From Yoonia sp. (GTDB taxonomy: Bacteria; Pseudomonadota; Alphaproteobacteria; Rhodobacterales; Rhodobacteraceae), in NCBI RefSeq assembly GCF_017854565.1, contig NZ_JAFMHJ010000033.1, positions 1-35,065 on the forward strand: a DNA stretch of 35,065 nt. Reading direction: 5' to 3'. A program made the translations under genes and the position numbers. The notes below the pieces were generated by a model, which saw nothing but the letters and a program-made list of their open reading frames with translations, made no database searches and had not been told where the DNA came from. How positions within the stretch are numbered: position 1 is the first letter of the stretch; each line of letters begins with the position of its first letter. Below, piece after piece: positions 6,797-14,667 of the stretch.

Positions 6797-7623
6797 ACGG
6801 GCCGATCCGCCGGGTTGCTGGCCTGCTGGTTCTTGGCTGGCTGGCGGCCTGTGCGCCACCGTTCGATCCGGACACACGGCTTGGGGTCGATGTGCCGACC
6901 CGTGCCGCTGTCGCGGGCGTTCCGCTGATCAAGCAAGACGCATTTTATTGTGGCCCGACGTCAATCGCGATGGTGATGCAATGGGCAGGCCGTGCGGTGA
7001 CCCAACAGGATGTCGCCGCGCTGGCGTTCAGTCCGGGGGCCGAGGGGACCTATCTGGCGGATATGATCGGCAGTTCCCGCAGGCTGGGGCATCTGGCCGT
7101 TCAGGTGTCTACATTTGATCAGCTTTTGTCGGAAATTGCGGCGGGCCATCCGGTGATCGTGTTTCAGAACCTTGGGCTGGGCATTGCGCCTGTGTGGCAC
7201 TACGGCGTGGTGACCGGCTATGATTTTGGCAGGGACGAGGTTTATCTGAATTCGGGCCAGATGGATCAGATGGTGATGCCGTTCGCCCTGTTCGAACGCA
7301 CGTGGCGGCGTGGGGATTTCTGGGGGCTGCTGGTGTTGCCGCCCGATGAGTTGCCGGTGCGCGTCGCGCAAACCGATGTGCTGTCTGCGGCCGCCGCGCT
7401 GGAGAGGGTGGGGCAGGTTCGCGCGGCTGAGATGCTTTATGAAACGGGCGCGGCGCGGTGGCCGGATAACTGGCTGTGGCCATTCGGTCTGGGCAATGCA
7501 CGCTATGCACAGGGTGATTTGCGCGGTGCGCGCCGTGCCCTGCGCCGTGCCCGCGCGATTGATCCGACGATTCCAGAAGTGCGTGCGAACCTAGCGCACG
7601 TGGAACGTGAATTGGCCGGGTAG
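6754..7623 (+). CDS. PA2778 family C39-like cysteine peptidase lipoprotein with TPR-like tail
   Basis: A 289-residue protein of the PA2778 family. A lipoprotein-type signal ends LGWLAAC (about 27-33). The papain-like C39 domain follows, with catalytic Cys in DAFYCGPTSIAMVMQWAG (about 62-79) and His in PVWHYGVVTGYDF (about 146-158). The last 90 residues form TPR-like helices (ALERVGQVRAAEMLYETGA, GNARYAQGDLRGARRALRRA). The GTG at 6754 is given as the start because GACGGA lies just upstream; a TTG at 6784 would give a shorter, more typical signal peptide. It overlaps the PA2779 gene. The stop TAG is the first triplet of a palindromic repeat. Confidence 0.83.
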   Translation: MLYAYLQLYPLRSLNGPIRRVAGLLVLGWLAACAPPFDPDTRLGVDVPTRAAVAGVPLIKQDAFYCGPTSIAMVMQWAGRAVTQQDVAALAFSPGAEGTYLADMIGSSRRLGHLAVQVSTFDQLLSEIAAGHPVIVFQNLGLGIAPVWHYGVVTGYDFGRDEVYLNSGQMDQMVMPFALFERTWRRGDFWGLLVLPPDELPVRVAQTDVLSAAAALERVGQVRAAEMLYETGAARWPDNWLWPFGLGNARYAQGDLRGARRALRRARAIDPTIPEVRANLAHVERELAG

Positions 7624-7646
7624 GGTGGGTTAAAACCCACCTTACG
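7620..7646. repeat. Interspersed palindromic repeat (copy 2)
   Basis: GTAGGGTGGGTT, a 3-nt centre, then ACCCACCTTAC gives a near-perfect hairpin with one mismatch or wobble (GTAGGG against CTTAC). It begins at the TAG stop of the PA2778-type gene. No T-run follows, so it is not a classical terminator. It belongs to the same family as copies at 597, 15754, 23387 and 27536. Confidence 0.8.
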
Positions 7647-7789
7647 ATAGCGCTACTGTCAGTTTCCGGCACATTGCGTCGCGCATCGGAAATCTGGCGT
7701 GGCGCAAATGCGTCCCTTGCGGTCGCCCTTGGCCTTTCACGCGGCGCGTCTGCATGGTCTAGTCTGCCCATAAACGGCGGAGAATCCTG

Positions 7790-10558
7790 ATGTCAGAACC
7801 CATTTCATTCATTCTTGATGGTCAGTCGGTGACCGCCCAATCAGGTGAGACCATTTGGGAAGTGGCCAATGGTCGTGGCCTTGTGATCCCGCATCTTTGC
7901 CACAAACCTGCGCCTGGCTATCGGTCCGATGGCAATTGCCGCGCCTGTATGGTTGCGATTGAAGGCGAGCGGACGCTGGCAGCGTCGTGCATTCGCGCGC
8001 CATCCGAGGGGATGGTCGTGACGACGGATCAACCGCGCGAAGTGCAGGCGCGTCGCATGGTGATGGAGCTGCTGGTCGCCGATCAGCCAGAGCAGGCTGT
8101 CGCGCATGACAGGTCATCGCATCTGTGGGATATGGCAGCCAAACAGGATATGCACCAAAGCCGTTTCCCGACGCGGGACCCCGACCACATTCCGCTGCTG
8201 GATGACAGCCATGTCGCGATGAGTGTGAATTTGGACGCCTGCATACAATGTGGTCTGTGCGTCCGGGCGTGCCGTGAAGTGCAGGTGAACGACGTGATCG
8301 GCATGGCGGGGCGTGGGCAGAATGCCTATCCGGTGTTTGATATGGACGATCTGATGGGCGCGTCGTCATGTGTGGCCTGTGGCGAATGCGTGCAGGCCTG
8401 CCCAACGGGCGCGTTGCTGCCTGCCACAGTCACCGACGAAAACCAAATGGGCGATACAAAGGATTGCGACCGCGAGGTCAAAAGCGTCTGCCCGTTCTGC
8501 GGGGTCGGCTGTCAGGTGTCGTTGAAGGTCAAAGACGACAAGGTGAAGTTTGTCGAAGGCATCAACGGCCCCGCCAACGAGGGGCGTCTGTGCGTCAAAG
8601 GGCGGTTCGGGTTCGATTACATCCACCACGAACACCGCCTGACAAGACCGCTGATCCGGCGCGAAGATGCGCCCGCCAAGGGCCTGAACGTGGACCCCGG
8701 CAACTGGCAGACCCATTTCCGCGAGGCATCGTGGGAAGAGGCATTGGATTTCGCCGCCAAGGGCCTGAAAGATATCGGTGGCACCGGGGTTGCGGGCTTT
8801 GGTTCGGCCAAATGCACCAACGAAGAAGCCTATTTGTTCCAAAAACTGATCCGGCAAGGGTTTGGCCACAACAACGTGGACCACTGCACGCGGCTGTGCC
8901 ACGCATCATCGGTCGCGGCCTTGATGGAAAACGTGGGTTCGGGCGCTGTCACGGCGACGTTCAATCAGATTGAAAACGCTGATGTGGCGATTGTCATCGG
9001 CGCGAACCCGATTGAAAACCACCCGGTTGCGGCGACCTATTTCAAGCAGTTCACCAAACGTGGTGGCAAGCTGATTGTGATGGACCCGCGGGGTCAGGCG
9101 CTGAAACGGTTCGCCAGTCATATGCTGCAATTCCGGCCCGGCGCGGATGTGTCCATGTTGAACGCGATCATGCATGTGATTGTCGAAGAAGAGCTGTACG
9201 ACGCGCAATATATCGCCGCCTATACCGAAAACTGGGAGGCGGAAAAGCAGCATCTGGCGGACTTTACTCCCGAGGCGATGGCCGGCATCTGCGGTATTCC
9301 CGCCGAAACGCTGCGCGATGTGGCCCGCGTGTTTGCGGGGGCGAAATCGGCGATGATTTTCTGGGGTATGGGCGTCAGTCAGCACATCCATGGCACCGAC
9401 AATGCGCGCTGTCTGATCAGTCTGGCGCTGATGACTGGTCAGGTCGGGCGTCCCGGCGCGGGACTTCACCCGTTGCGTGGCCAGAACAATGTGCAGGGCG
9501 CGTCTGACGCAGGCATGATTCCGATGTTCCTGCCGGATTATCAGCCGGTGGGTGATCCGGGCGTGCGCGATACGTTTCAAGAGATTTGGCAGGATGGTCA
9601 GATCAACCCGGACAAGGGGCTGACGGTGACTGAAATCCTTGATGCGGTGCATACGGGCGACATTCACGGGATGTATATTCTGGGGGAAAACCCGGCCATG
9701 TCTGACCCGGATGTTGAACATGCGCGGGATGCATTGGCAAAGCTGAAACATCTGGTTGTGCAGGATATCTTCATCACCGAGACGGCGAATTTTGCCGATG
9801 TCATCCTGCCTGCGTCTGCATTTGCGGAAAAAACCGGGACCGTGACCAATACCAACCGGCAAGTCCAAATGGGGCGTCCCGCCGTCCCGCCGCCGGGTCA
9901 GGCAAAAGAGGATTGGTGGATCGAGGTTGAACTGGCGAAACGGCTTGGCCTGTCGTGGACCTATACCCATCCGTCCGAGGTCTTTGCCGAAATGACCCGA
10001 TCAATGCGGTCGCTGAACAATATCACCTGGGACCGGCTGGAGGCGCAAAACGTCGTCACCTATCCGTCATTGTCCCCCGAAGATCCCGGCCAGCCGATTG
10101 TATTTGCGGATGGGTTCCCGCGTGCCAATGGCCGCGCGCGGTTCACGCCCGCCAACGTGATTGCCCCGGATGAAACGCCGGATGCTGAATATCCGATGAT
10201 CCTGACAACGGGGCGGCAGTTGGAGCATTGGCATACGGGGTCGATGACACGCCGGTCCAAGGTATTGGATACGGTCGAGCCTGAGGCGAATTGCTCGCTT
10301 CATCCGGCCACGCTGCGTGATTTGGGGGTCGAACCCGGCGGGATGCTGCGCCTGTCCACGCGCCGCGGCAGTATTGAAATCATGGCGCGCGCTGATCGCG
10401 CGGTTGCGTTGGATATGGTGTTCCTGCCGTTTGCCTATGTCGAAGCCGCCGCGAATATCTTGACCAATTCGGCTGTTGATCCGTTTGGCAAGATACCAGA
10501 GTTCAAATTCTCTGCCGTGCGGGTGGAAAAGGCGCAGGCGCACGTCGCCGCTGAGTAG
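7790..10558 (+). CDS. fdhF: Formate dehydrogenase alpha subunit (molybdopterin, multi Fe-S)
   Basis: A 922-residue molybdo-bis-MGD oxidoreductase of the FdsA/FdhF type that oxidises formate to CO2. An N-terminal [2Fe-2S] domain uses Cys37, 50, 53 and 67. Two [4Fe-4S] sets follow: CIQCGLCVRAC (151-161) and CVACGECVQAC (194-204). A fourth cluster, CPFCGVGC..C (234, 237, 241, 268), opens the molybdopterin domain. The Mo ligand is Cys366 in DHCTRLCHA, so this is the Cys and not the selenocysteine form. The C-terminal dinucleotide-binding domain ends at about 910. NAD-linked enzymes normally have fdsB, fdsG, fdsC and fdsD beside fdsA; none is here, so partners are elsewhere or electrons go to another acceptor. 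CGGAGAA precedes ATG 7790. Confidence 0.93.
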   Translation: MSEPISFILDGQSVTAQSGETIWEVANGRGLVIPHLCHKPAPGYRSDGNCRACMVAIEGERTLAASCIRAPSEGMVVTTDQPREVQARRMVMELLVADQPEQAVAHDRSSHLWDMAAKQDMHQSRFPTRDPDHIPLLDDSHVAMSVNLDACIQCGLCVRACREVQVNDVIGMAGRGQNAYPVFDMDDLMGASSCVACGECVQACPTGALLPATVTDENQMGDTKDCDREVKSVCPFCGVGCQVSLKVKDDKVKFVEGINGPANEGRLCVKGRFGFDYIHHEHRLTRPLIRREDAPAKGLNVDPGNWQTHFREASWEEALDFAAKGLKDIGGTGVAGFGSAKCTNEEAYLFQKLIRQGFGHNNVDHCTRLCHASSVAALMENVGSGAVTATFNQIENADVAIVIGANPIENHPVAATYFKQFTKRGGKLIVMDPRGQALKRFASHMLQFRPGADVSMLNAIMHVIVEEELYDAQYIAAYTENWEAEKQHLADFTPEAMAGICGIPAETLRDVARVFAGAKSAMIFWGMGVSQHIHGTDNARCLISLALMTGQVGRPGAGLHPLRGQNNVQGASDAGMIPMFLPDYQPVGDPGVRDTFQEIWQDGQINPDKGLTVTEILDAVHTGDIHGMYILGENPAMSDPDVEHARDALAKLKHLVVQDIFITETANFADVILPASAFAEKTGTVTNTNRQVQMGRPAVPPPGQAKEDWWIEVELAKRLGLSWTYTHPSEVFAEMTRSMRSLNNITWDRLEAQNVVTYPSLSPEDPGQPIVFADGFPRANGRARFTPANVIAPDETPDAEYPMILTTGRQLEHWHTGSMTRRSKVLDTVEPEANCSLHPATLRDLGVEPGGMLRLSTRRGSIEIMARADRAVALDMVFLPFAYVEAAANILTNSAVDPFGKIPEFKFSAVRVEKAQAHVAAE

Positions 10559-10574
10559 CCTGTCGTCAATTAAC

Positions 10575-10588
10575 TGAACGCTTGTTCA
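10575..10588. promoter_or_regulatory. Palindromic TGAAC-N4-GTTCA, candidate TetR-type operator
   Basis: TGAAC (10575-10579) and GTTCA (10584-10588) form a perfect palindrome in the gap before the acyl-CoA ligase/ABC transporter operon. A TTGACG (10598-10603) just downstream could be a -35 element, but the best -10 candidates are weak. Such sites are typical of TetR-family repressors of fatty-acid or aromatic acid genes; no regulator gene is in the window. Confidence 0.45.
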
Positions 10589-10702
10589 AAAAATGATTTG
10601 ACGGATCGGGGGCTTGCCCACAGTATATCCCAAAGGGGAAAGTCGCGGGGAGGCGACTCGACCCTGACGCAGGCGCACTGTCAGCGAGGGAGGAACACTG
10701 GC

Positions 10703-12658
10703 ATGAATGTATCCGCTTCTGGCGGCATAACGTCTATTCCAGATCTGCTGGCCCGCAATGTGGCGCAATACGGCGCCAAGCCAGCATATCGGGAAAAGGA
10801 ATTCGGGATCTGGCAAAGTTGGACCTGGGCGCAAGCTGCGGATGAGATTGACGCGCTGGCGATGGGTCTTTTGACGCTGGGGGCTGATGTCGGCGATCAT
10901 ATCGCCATTGTCGGGCGCAACCGGCCTGCGCTGTATTGGGCGATGGTGGCGGCGCAACGAATCGGGTGTGTTCCGGTGCCGCTGTATCAGGATGCAGCCG
11001 CCGAAGAGATGGCCTATGCGCTGGATCATTGCGGTGCGCGGTTTGCCGTCGCGGGCGATCAGGAACAGGTCGATAAGATTGCCGACGTGCGCGAAGGGCT
11101 GCATGGTCTTGAACACGTGATCTATCTGGATGGGCGCGGTCTGCGCAAATATGATCACGCCGCGATGACCAGCTATGCCAATGTGCAAGAGGCGGGGCGC
11201 GCGTCTGGGCGGATTGCAGAGGTGAATGCGCGCAGCGCTGCGCGCACCTACGATGATACATGCGTCATGCTTTATACCAGCGGCACGACGGGGCGGCCCA
11301 AGGGCGTGGTCCTGTCGAATCGCAATGTGATTGAAACCTCTAAGAATTCGGCGGAATTTGATCATCTGAAGGCCGGGGACGAGGTGCTTGCCTATCTGCC
11401 GATGGCATGGGTTGGTGACTTTATTTTCTCGATCGGGCAGGCAATGTGGGCGGGGTTCTGTGTGAACTGCCCCGAAAGCCCCGATACGATGATGACGGAC
11501 CTGCGTGAAATCGGCCCGACGTATTTCTTTGCCCCGCCGCGCGTGTTCGAAAGCCAGTTGACCACAGTGATGATCCGGATGGAGGACGCGAGCCGGTTCA
11601 AGAAATGGATGTTTGATCATTTCATGGCAATTGCCCGCCGCGTTGGTCCCGATATTCTGGATGGCAAACCTGTCAGCGCAATGGATAAATTCCGCTACTG
11701 GGTGGGAAATATATTGGTTTTCGGGCCGCTGAAAAATACGCTTGGCCTGAGCCGGGTGCGTGTCGGCTATACGGCGGGCGAGGCGATCGGCCCGGAGATT
11801 TTCGATTTTTACCGGGCGCTGGGCATCAATCTGAAACAGCTTTACGGCCAGACCGAAGCGACGGTTTTCATCACGCAGCAGCCCGATGGGCAGGTGCGGT
11901 CAGACACGGTTGGGGTGCCCAGCCCGGGTGTCGAGCTAAAAATTGCCGACAATGGCGAGGTGTTCTACCGCTCTCCGGGGGTTTTTGTCGAGTATTACAA
12001 GAACGCCGAAAGCACCGTGGAAACCAAGGACGCCGAAGGTTGGGTTGCAACGGGGGATGCGGGGTTTATCGAAGAAGGCACCGGCCATCTGCGGATTATC
12101 GACCGCGCCAAGGATGTGGGAAAAATGGCGGACGGCGCGCTTTTTGCGCCGAAATACGTTGAGAACAAGCTGAAGTTCTATCCCAATATCCTGGAGGCTG
12201 TCGTGTTTGGTGCGGGCCGGGATTATTGCACCGCTTTCATCAATATTGACCTGACGGCAGTGGGAAATTGGGCAGAGCGCAACAATATTGCCTATTCCAG
12301 CTATCAGGAATTATCACAGCATCCTCAGGTACTTGCGCAGATTGCGGATCATGTGGCGGAGGTGAATAAGTCGGTCGCCGCCGATCCGATGTTGGCAGGT
12401 TGTCAGATCCATCGCTTTCTTGTGCTGCACAAGGAACTGGACCCCGATGACGGCGAGATTACCCGGACCCGTAAGGTGCGCCGCCGAACGGTGGAAGAGA
12501 AATACGCCGATTTGATTTCGGCGCTTTATAGCGATGCGGACGAAATTTATACGGAGACGGAAGTGACCTATGAAGATGGGCGCAAGGGCCGGATCAAGGC
12601 GACCTTGGATTTGCGTGACGCGGTTGTCGCCCCGACACAGAAGGTTGCGGCCCAATGA
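10703..12658 (+). CDS. AMP-dependent acyl-CoA synthetase (long-chain type)
   Basis: A 651-residue adenylate-forming ligase that activates a carboxylic acid to its CoA thioester through an acyl-AMP. The AMP/P-loop motif is YTSGTTGRPKGVVLSNRN (about 190-207). YGQTEATVF (about 390-398) and GWVATGDAGF (about 449-458) are the other core motifs, and the Lys/Arg-rich RTRKVRRRTVEEKY segment sits near the end. Length and motif spacing fit long-chain acyl-CoA synthetases, but specificity is not certain. The start ATG 10703 follows GGGAGGA; an upstream in-frame TTG at 10598 lacks a ribosome binding site. First gene of the locus with livGHMKF and a PaaK-like ligase, so it probably activates the imported substrate. 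Confidence 0.9.
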   Translation: MNVSASGGITSIPDLLARNVAQYGAKPAYREKEFGIWQSWTWAQAADEIDALAMGLLTLGADVGDHIAIVGRNRPALYWAMVAAQRIGCVPVPLYQDAAAEEMAYALDHCGARFAVAGDQEQVDKIADVREGLHGLEHVIYLDGRGLRKYDHAAMTSYANVQEAGRASGRIAEVNARSAARTYDDTCVMLYTSGTTGRPKGVVLSNRNVIETSKNSAEFDHLKAGDEVLAYLPMAWVGDFIFSIGQAMWAGFCVNCPESPDTMMTDLREIGPTYFFAPPRVFESQLTTVMIRMEDASRFKKWMFDHFMAIARRVGPDILDGKPVSAMDKFRYWVGNILVFGPLKNTLGLSRVRVGYTAGEAIGPEIFDFYRALGINLKQLYGQTEATVFITQQPDGQVRSDTVGVPSPGVELKIADNGEVFYRSPGVFVEYYKNAESTVETKDAEGWVATGDAGFIEEGTGHLRIIDRAKDVGKMADGALFAPKYVENKLKFYPNILEAVVFGAGRDYCTAFINIDLTAVGNWAERNNIAYSSYQELSQHPQVLAQIADHVAEVNKSVAADPMLAGCQIHRFLVLHKELDPDDGEITRTRKVRRRTVEEKYADLISALYSDADEIYTETEVTYEDGRKGRIKATLDLRDAVVAPTQKVAAQ

Positions 12659-12716
12659 CGGTGCGTCGCTCAGCTGCGCTGTCGCCCCGCCCGCCATCCC
12701 ACAAGGAGGAGTGCGC

Positions 12717-13535
12717 GTGAAAGATACCGTTGAACCCTATGTCACCGCTGATGGGCGAACCATTGGTAACATATTGATGGATATGCGTAATATCACGCTG
12801 CGGTTTGGTGGTGTCGAGGCGATCAAGAACATATCGTTTGATATCCGCGAAGGTGAAATCCGTGCGATTATCGGGCCGAACGGTGCCGGTAAATCATCAA
12901 TGCTGAATGTCATTTCGGGGTTCTATAATCCGCAGGAAGGCGAGGTCTGGTTTCGGGGCGAAAAACGCCCGCCGATGAAGCCGTTTCAGGTAGCCCGGCA
13001 GGGGATTGCACGGACATTTCAGAACATCGCGCTGTTTGAGGGCATGTCGGTGTTGGACAACGTCATGACTGGCCGTTTGACCCATATGAAAACCGGCCTT
13101 CTGGCGCAGGCGGTGTGGTATGGGCGGGCGGCCAAGGAAGAGACGCAAAACCGCGAAGTCGTTGAACGCATTATTGATTTTCTTGAAATTCAGGCGATCC
13201 GCAAGACGCCGGTGGGGCGTTTGCCTTATGGGTTGAAAAAACGGGTGGAGTTGGCGCGGGCGCTGGCGGCTGAGCCGAAACTGCTGCTGTTGGATGAGCC
13301 GATGGCGGGTATGAACGTGGAGGAGAAAGAGGACATGAGCCGCTTTATTCTGGACGTGAATGATGAATTTGGCACCACAATTGCCCTGATCGAGCATGAT
13401 ATGGGCGTTGTCATGGATATTTCGGACCGGGTTGTCGTCATGGATTATGGCCGCAAGATCGGTGACGGGACGCCCGATGAGGTGCGCAATAATCAGGAGG
13501 TGATTGATGCCTATCTGGGGGTGGCGCATGACTGA
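12717..13535 (+). CDS. livG: Liv-type ABC transporter ATP-binding protein (LivG)
   Basis: A 272-residue ABC ATPase of the branched-chain-amino-acid (HAAT) class. Walker A is GPNGAGKSS (about 53-61). The signature region is LPYGLKKRVELARALA, the usual LivG variant of LSGGQ, and Walker B is LLLLDEPMAGM. The C-terminal LivG extension (ISDRVVVMDYGRKIGDGTPDEV) is present. About 20 extra N-terminal residues precede the normal domain start. GTG 12717 is chosen because AAGGAGGA lies 6 nt upstream. It follows the acyl-CoA synthetase by 58 bp. It energises the LivH/LivM permease together with LivF. Confidence 0.95.
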   Translation: MKDTVEPYVTADGRTIGNILMDMRNITLRFGGVEAIKNISFDIREGEIRAIIGPNGAGKSSMLNVISGFYNPQEGEVWFRGEKRPPMKPFQVARQGIARTFQNIALFEGMSVLDNVMTGRLTHMKTGLLAQAVWYGRAAKEETQNREVVERIIDFLEIQAIRKTPVGRLPYGLKKRVELARALAAEPKLLLLDEPMAGMNVEEKEDMSRFILDVNDEFGTTIALIEHDMGVVMDISDRVVVMDYGRKIGDGTPDEVRNNQEVIDAYLGVAHD

Positions 13536-13554
13536 CTTTGCCATGAAATATTGC

Positions 13555-13592
13555 GTACAGAACCTGTACGTGCAGCGTACATACGATGTACG
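13555..13592 (+). other. Two tandem perfect hairpins in the livG-livH gap
   Basis: GTACAG-AAC-CTGTAC (13555-13569) is followed 6 nt later by CGTACAT-ACG-ATGTACG (13576-13592). Both are perfect, with 3-nt centres and GTAC cores. The second ends at the first base of the GGGAGG ribosome binding site of livH (13592-13597). They may tune livH translation or mRNA processing, or be binding sites for a dimeric regulator. A similar GTACGG-GGT-CCGTAC lies at 1107-1121, upstream of arfB. Confidence 0.5.
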
Positions 13593-13603
13593 GGAGGTGC
13601 GCG

Positions 13604-14602
13604 ATGTCTGCTGATTTCCTGTATGGTATCGAAGTTATCATCAACGGGCTGATGGCCGGGGTGCTTTATGCGCTTGTCGCGCTGGGCTTTGTTCTGATCT
13701 TTAAGGCGAGCGGAATTTTCAACTATGCGCAGGGCGTGATGGCGTTGTTTGCCGCGCTGACGCTTGTCGGGATCATGGAAGGGCAGGTGCCGTTCAGCCA
13801 TTTGATCAACGCGATCCTTGGCACGGAGATTCATGATTTCGGCTGGGAGGTTCCGGCGCTGCTGGCGATATTGCTGACGCTGATCGTGATGGTCGGGTTT
13901 GCATGGGCAGTGCAGCAGTTCGTGTTCCGCCATCTGGTCGGGCAGGAGCCGATCATCTTGTTCATGGCGACCATCGGGCTGGCCTATTTTCTGGAAGGCG
14001 TCGGCGATCTGATGTGGGGATCGGATATCAAGACGCTGGCCATTGGGCTGCCGCAGGGTGGGTCGATATGGGTCGAGGAGTTCACCAGCGGTCTGGGTGG
14101 CGACGGGTTTTACGGGTTCTTTATCGACAAGTTGGATATGGTCGCGACGATTGTCGCGGCTGTGCTGGTGATCGGTCTGATCGTATTTGCCCAATACACC
14201 AAGCAGGGCCGCGCGATGCGCGCGGTGGCCGACGATCATCAGGCGGCGTTGTCTGTCGGCATTTCGCTGAACTTTATCTGGGTGTTGGTGTGGTCGCTTG
14301 CCGGGCTGGTGGCGCTGGTGGCCGGAGTGATGTGGGGCGCGAAATCGGGCGTGCAGTTTTCGCTGTCGCTGATCGCGCTGAAGGCGCTGCCGGTGCTGAT
14401 GCTGGGGGGCTTTACGTCGATCCCGGGTGCCATCGTGGGTGGGCTGGTCATTGGCGTTGGTGAGAAACTGTTTGAATATACCATCGGCGCGCCGTTCCTG
14501 GGTGGCGCGACCGAAAACTGGTTTGCCTATATGCTGGCGCTGATTTTTCTCGTGTTTCGGCCGCAGGGCCTGTTTGGGGAGAAGATGATTGAGCGTGTTT
14601 GA
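13604..14602 (+). CDS. livH: Liv-type ABC transporter permease (LivH)
   Basis: A 332-residue inner-membrane permease of the HAAT family with about eight hydrophobic segments. It opens with YGIEVIINGLMAGVLYALVALGFVLIFKASGIFNYAQG, the hallmark start of LivH. The conserved GRAMRAVADDHQAALSVGI cytoplasmic loop (about 204-222) contacts the ATPases, and GGFTSIPGAIVGGLVIGVGE follows near 268. An internal loop (about 60-85) is somewhat longer than in E. coli LivH. ATG 13604 follows GGGAGG at good spacing; an upstream in-frame ATG at 13586 lies within a hairpin. It pairs with LivM to form the channel. Confidence 0.95.
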   Translation: MSADFLYGIEVIINGLMAGVLYALVALGFVLIFKASGIFNYAQGVMALFAALTLVGIMEGQVPFSHLINAILGTEIHDFGWEVPALLAILLTLIVMVGFAWAVQQFVFRHLVGQEPIILFMATIGLAYFLEGVGDLMWGSDIKTLAIGLPQGGSIWVEEFTSGLGGDGFYGFFIDKLDMVATIVAAVLVIGLIVFAQYTKQGRAMRAVADDHQAALSVGISLNFIWVLVWSLAGLVALVAGVMWGAKSGVQFSLSLIALKALPVLMLGGFTSIPGAIVGGLVIGVGEKLFEYTIGAPFLGGATENWFAYMLALIFLVFRPQGLFGEKMIERV

Positions 14603-14619
14603 TATGATGATCAGCGTTG

Positions 14620-14651
14620 GCCTCCGGCGGGGATATTTAGGCTCGGAAGAA
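14620..14651 (+). repeat. Dispersed repeat, copy A (GCCTCCGGCGGGGATATTT type)
   Basis: The 19-nt core GCCTCCGGCGGGGATATTT followed by CTCGGAAGAA recurs at 24784-24815 with only the 3 nt in between changed. Here it fills the livH-livM gap just before the livM ribosome binding site. Confidence 0.8.
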
Positions 14652-14667
14652 GCCGGGGGGATGGCAT

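Noticed and set aside
8880-8910. Selenocysteine (in-frame TGA) at the formate dehydrogenase active site
   Set aside because: The codon is TGC, cysteine, in the motif DHCTRLCHA, and the frame is open throughout.
8906-9970. Minus-strand open frame opposite the formate dehydrogenase gene
   Set aside because: It lies fully within a coding sequence that has all expected motifs.
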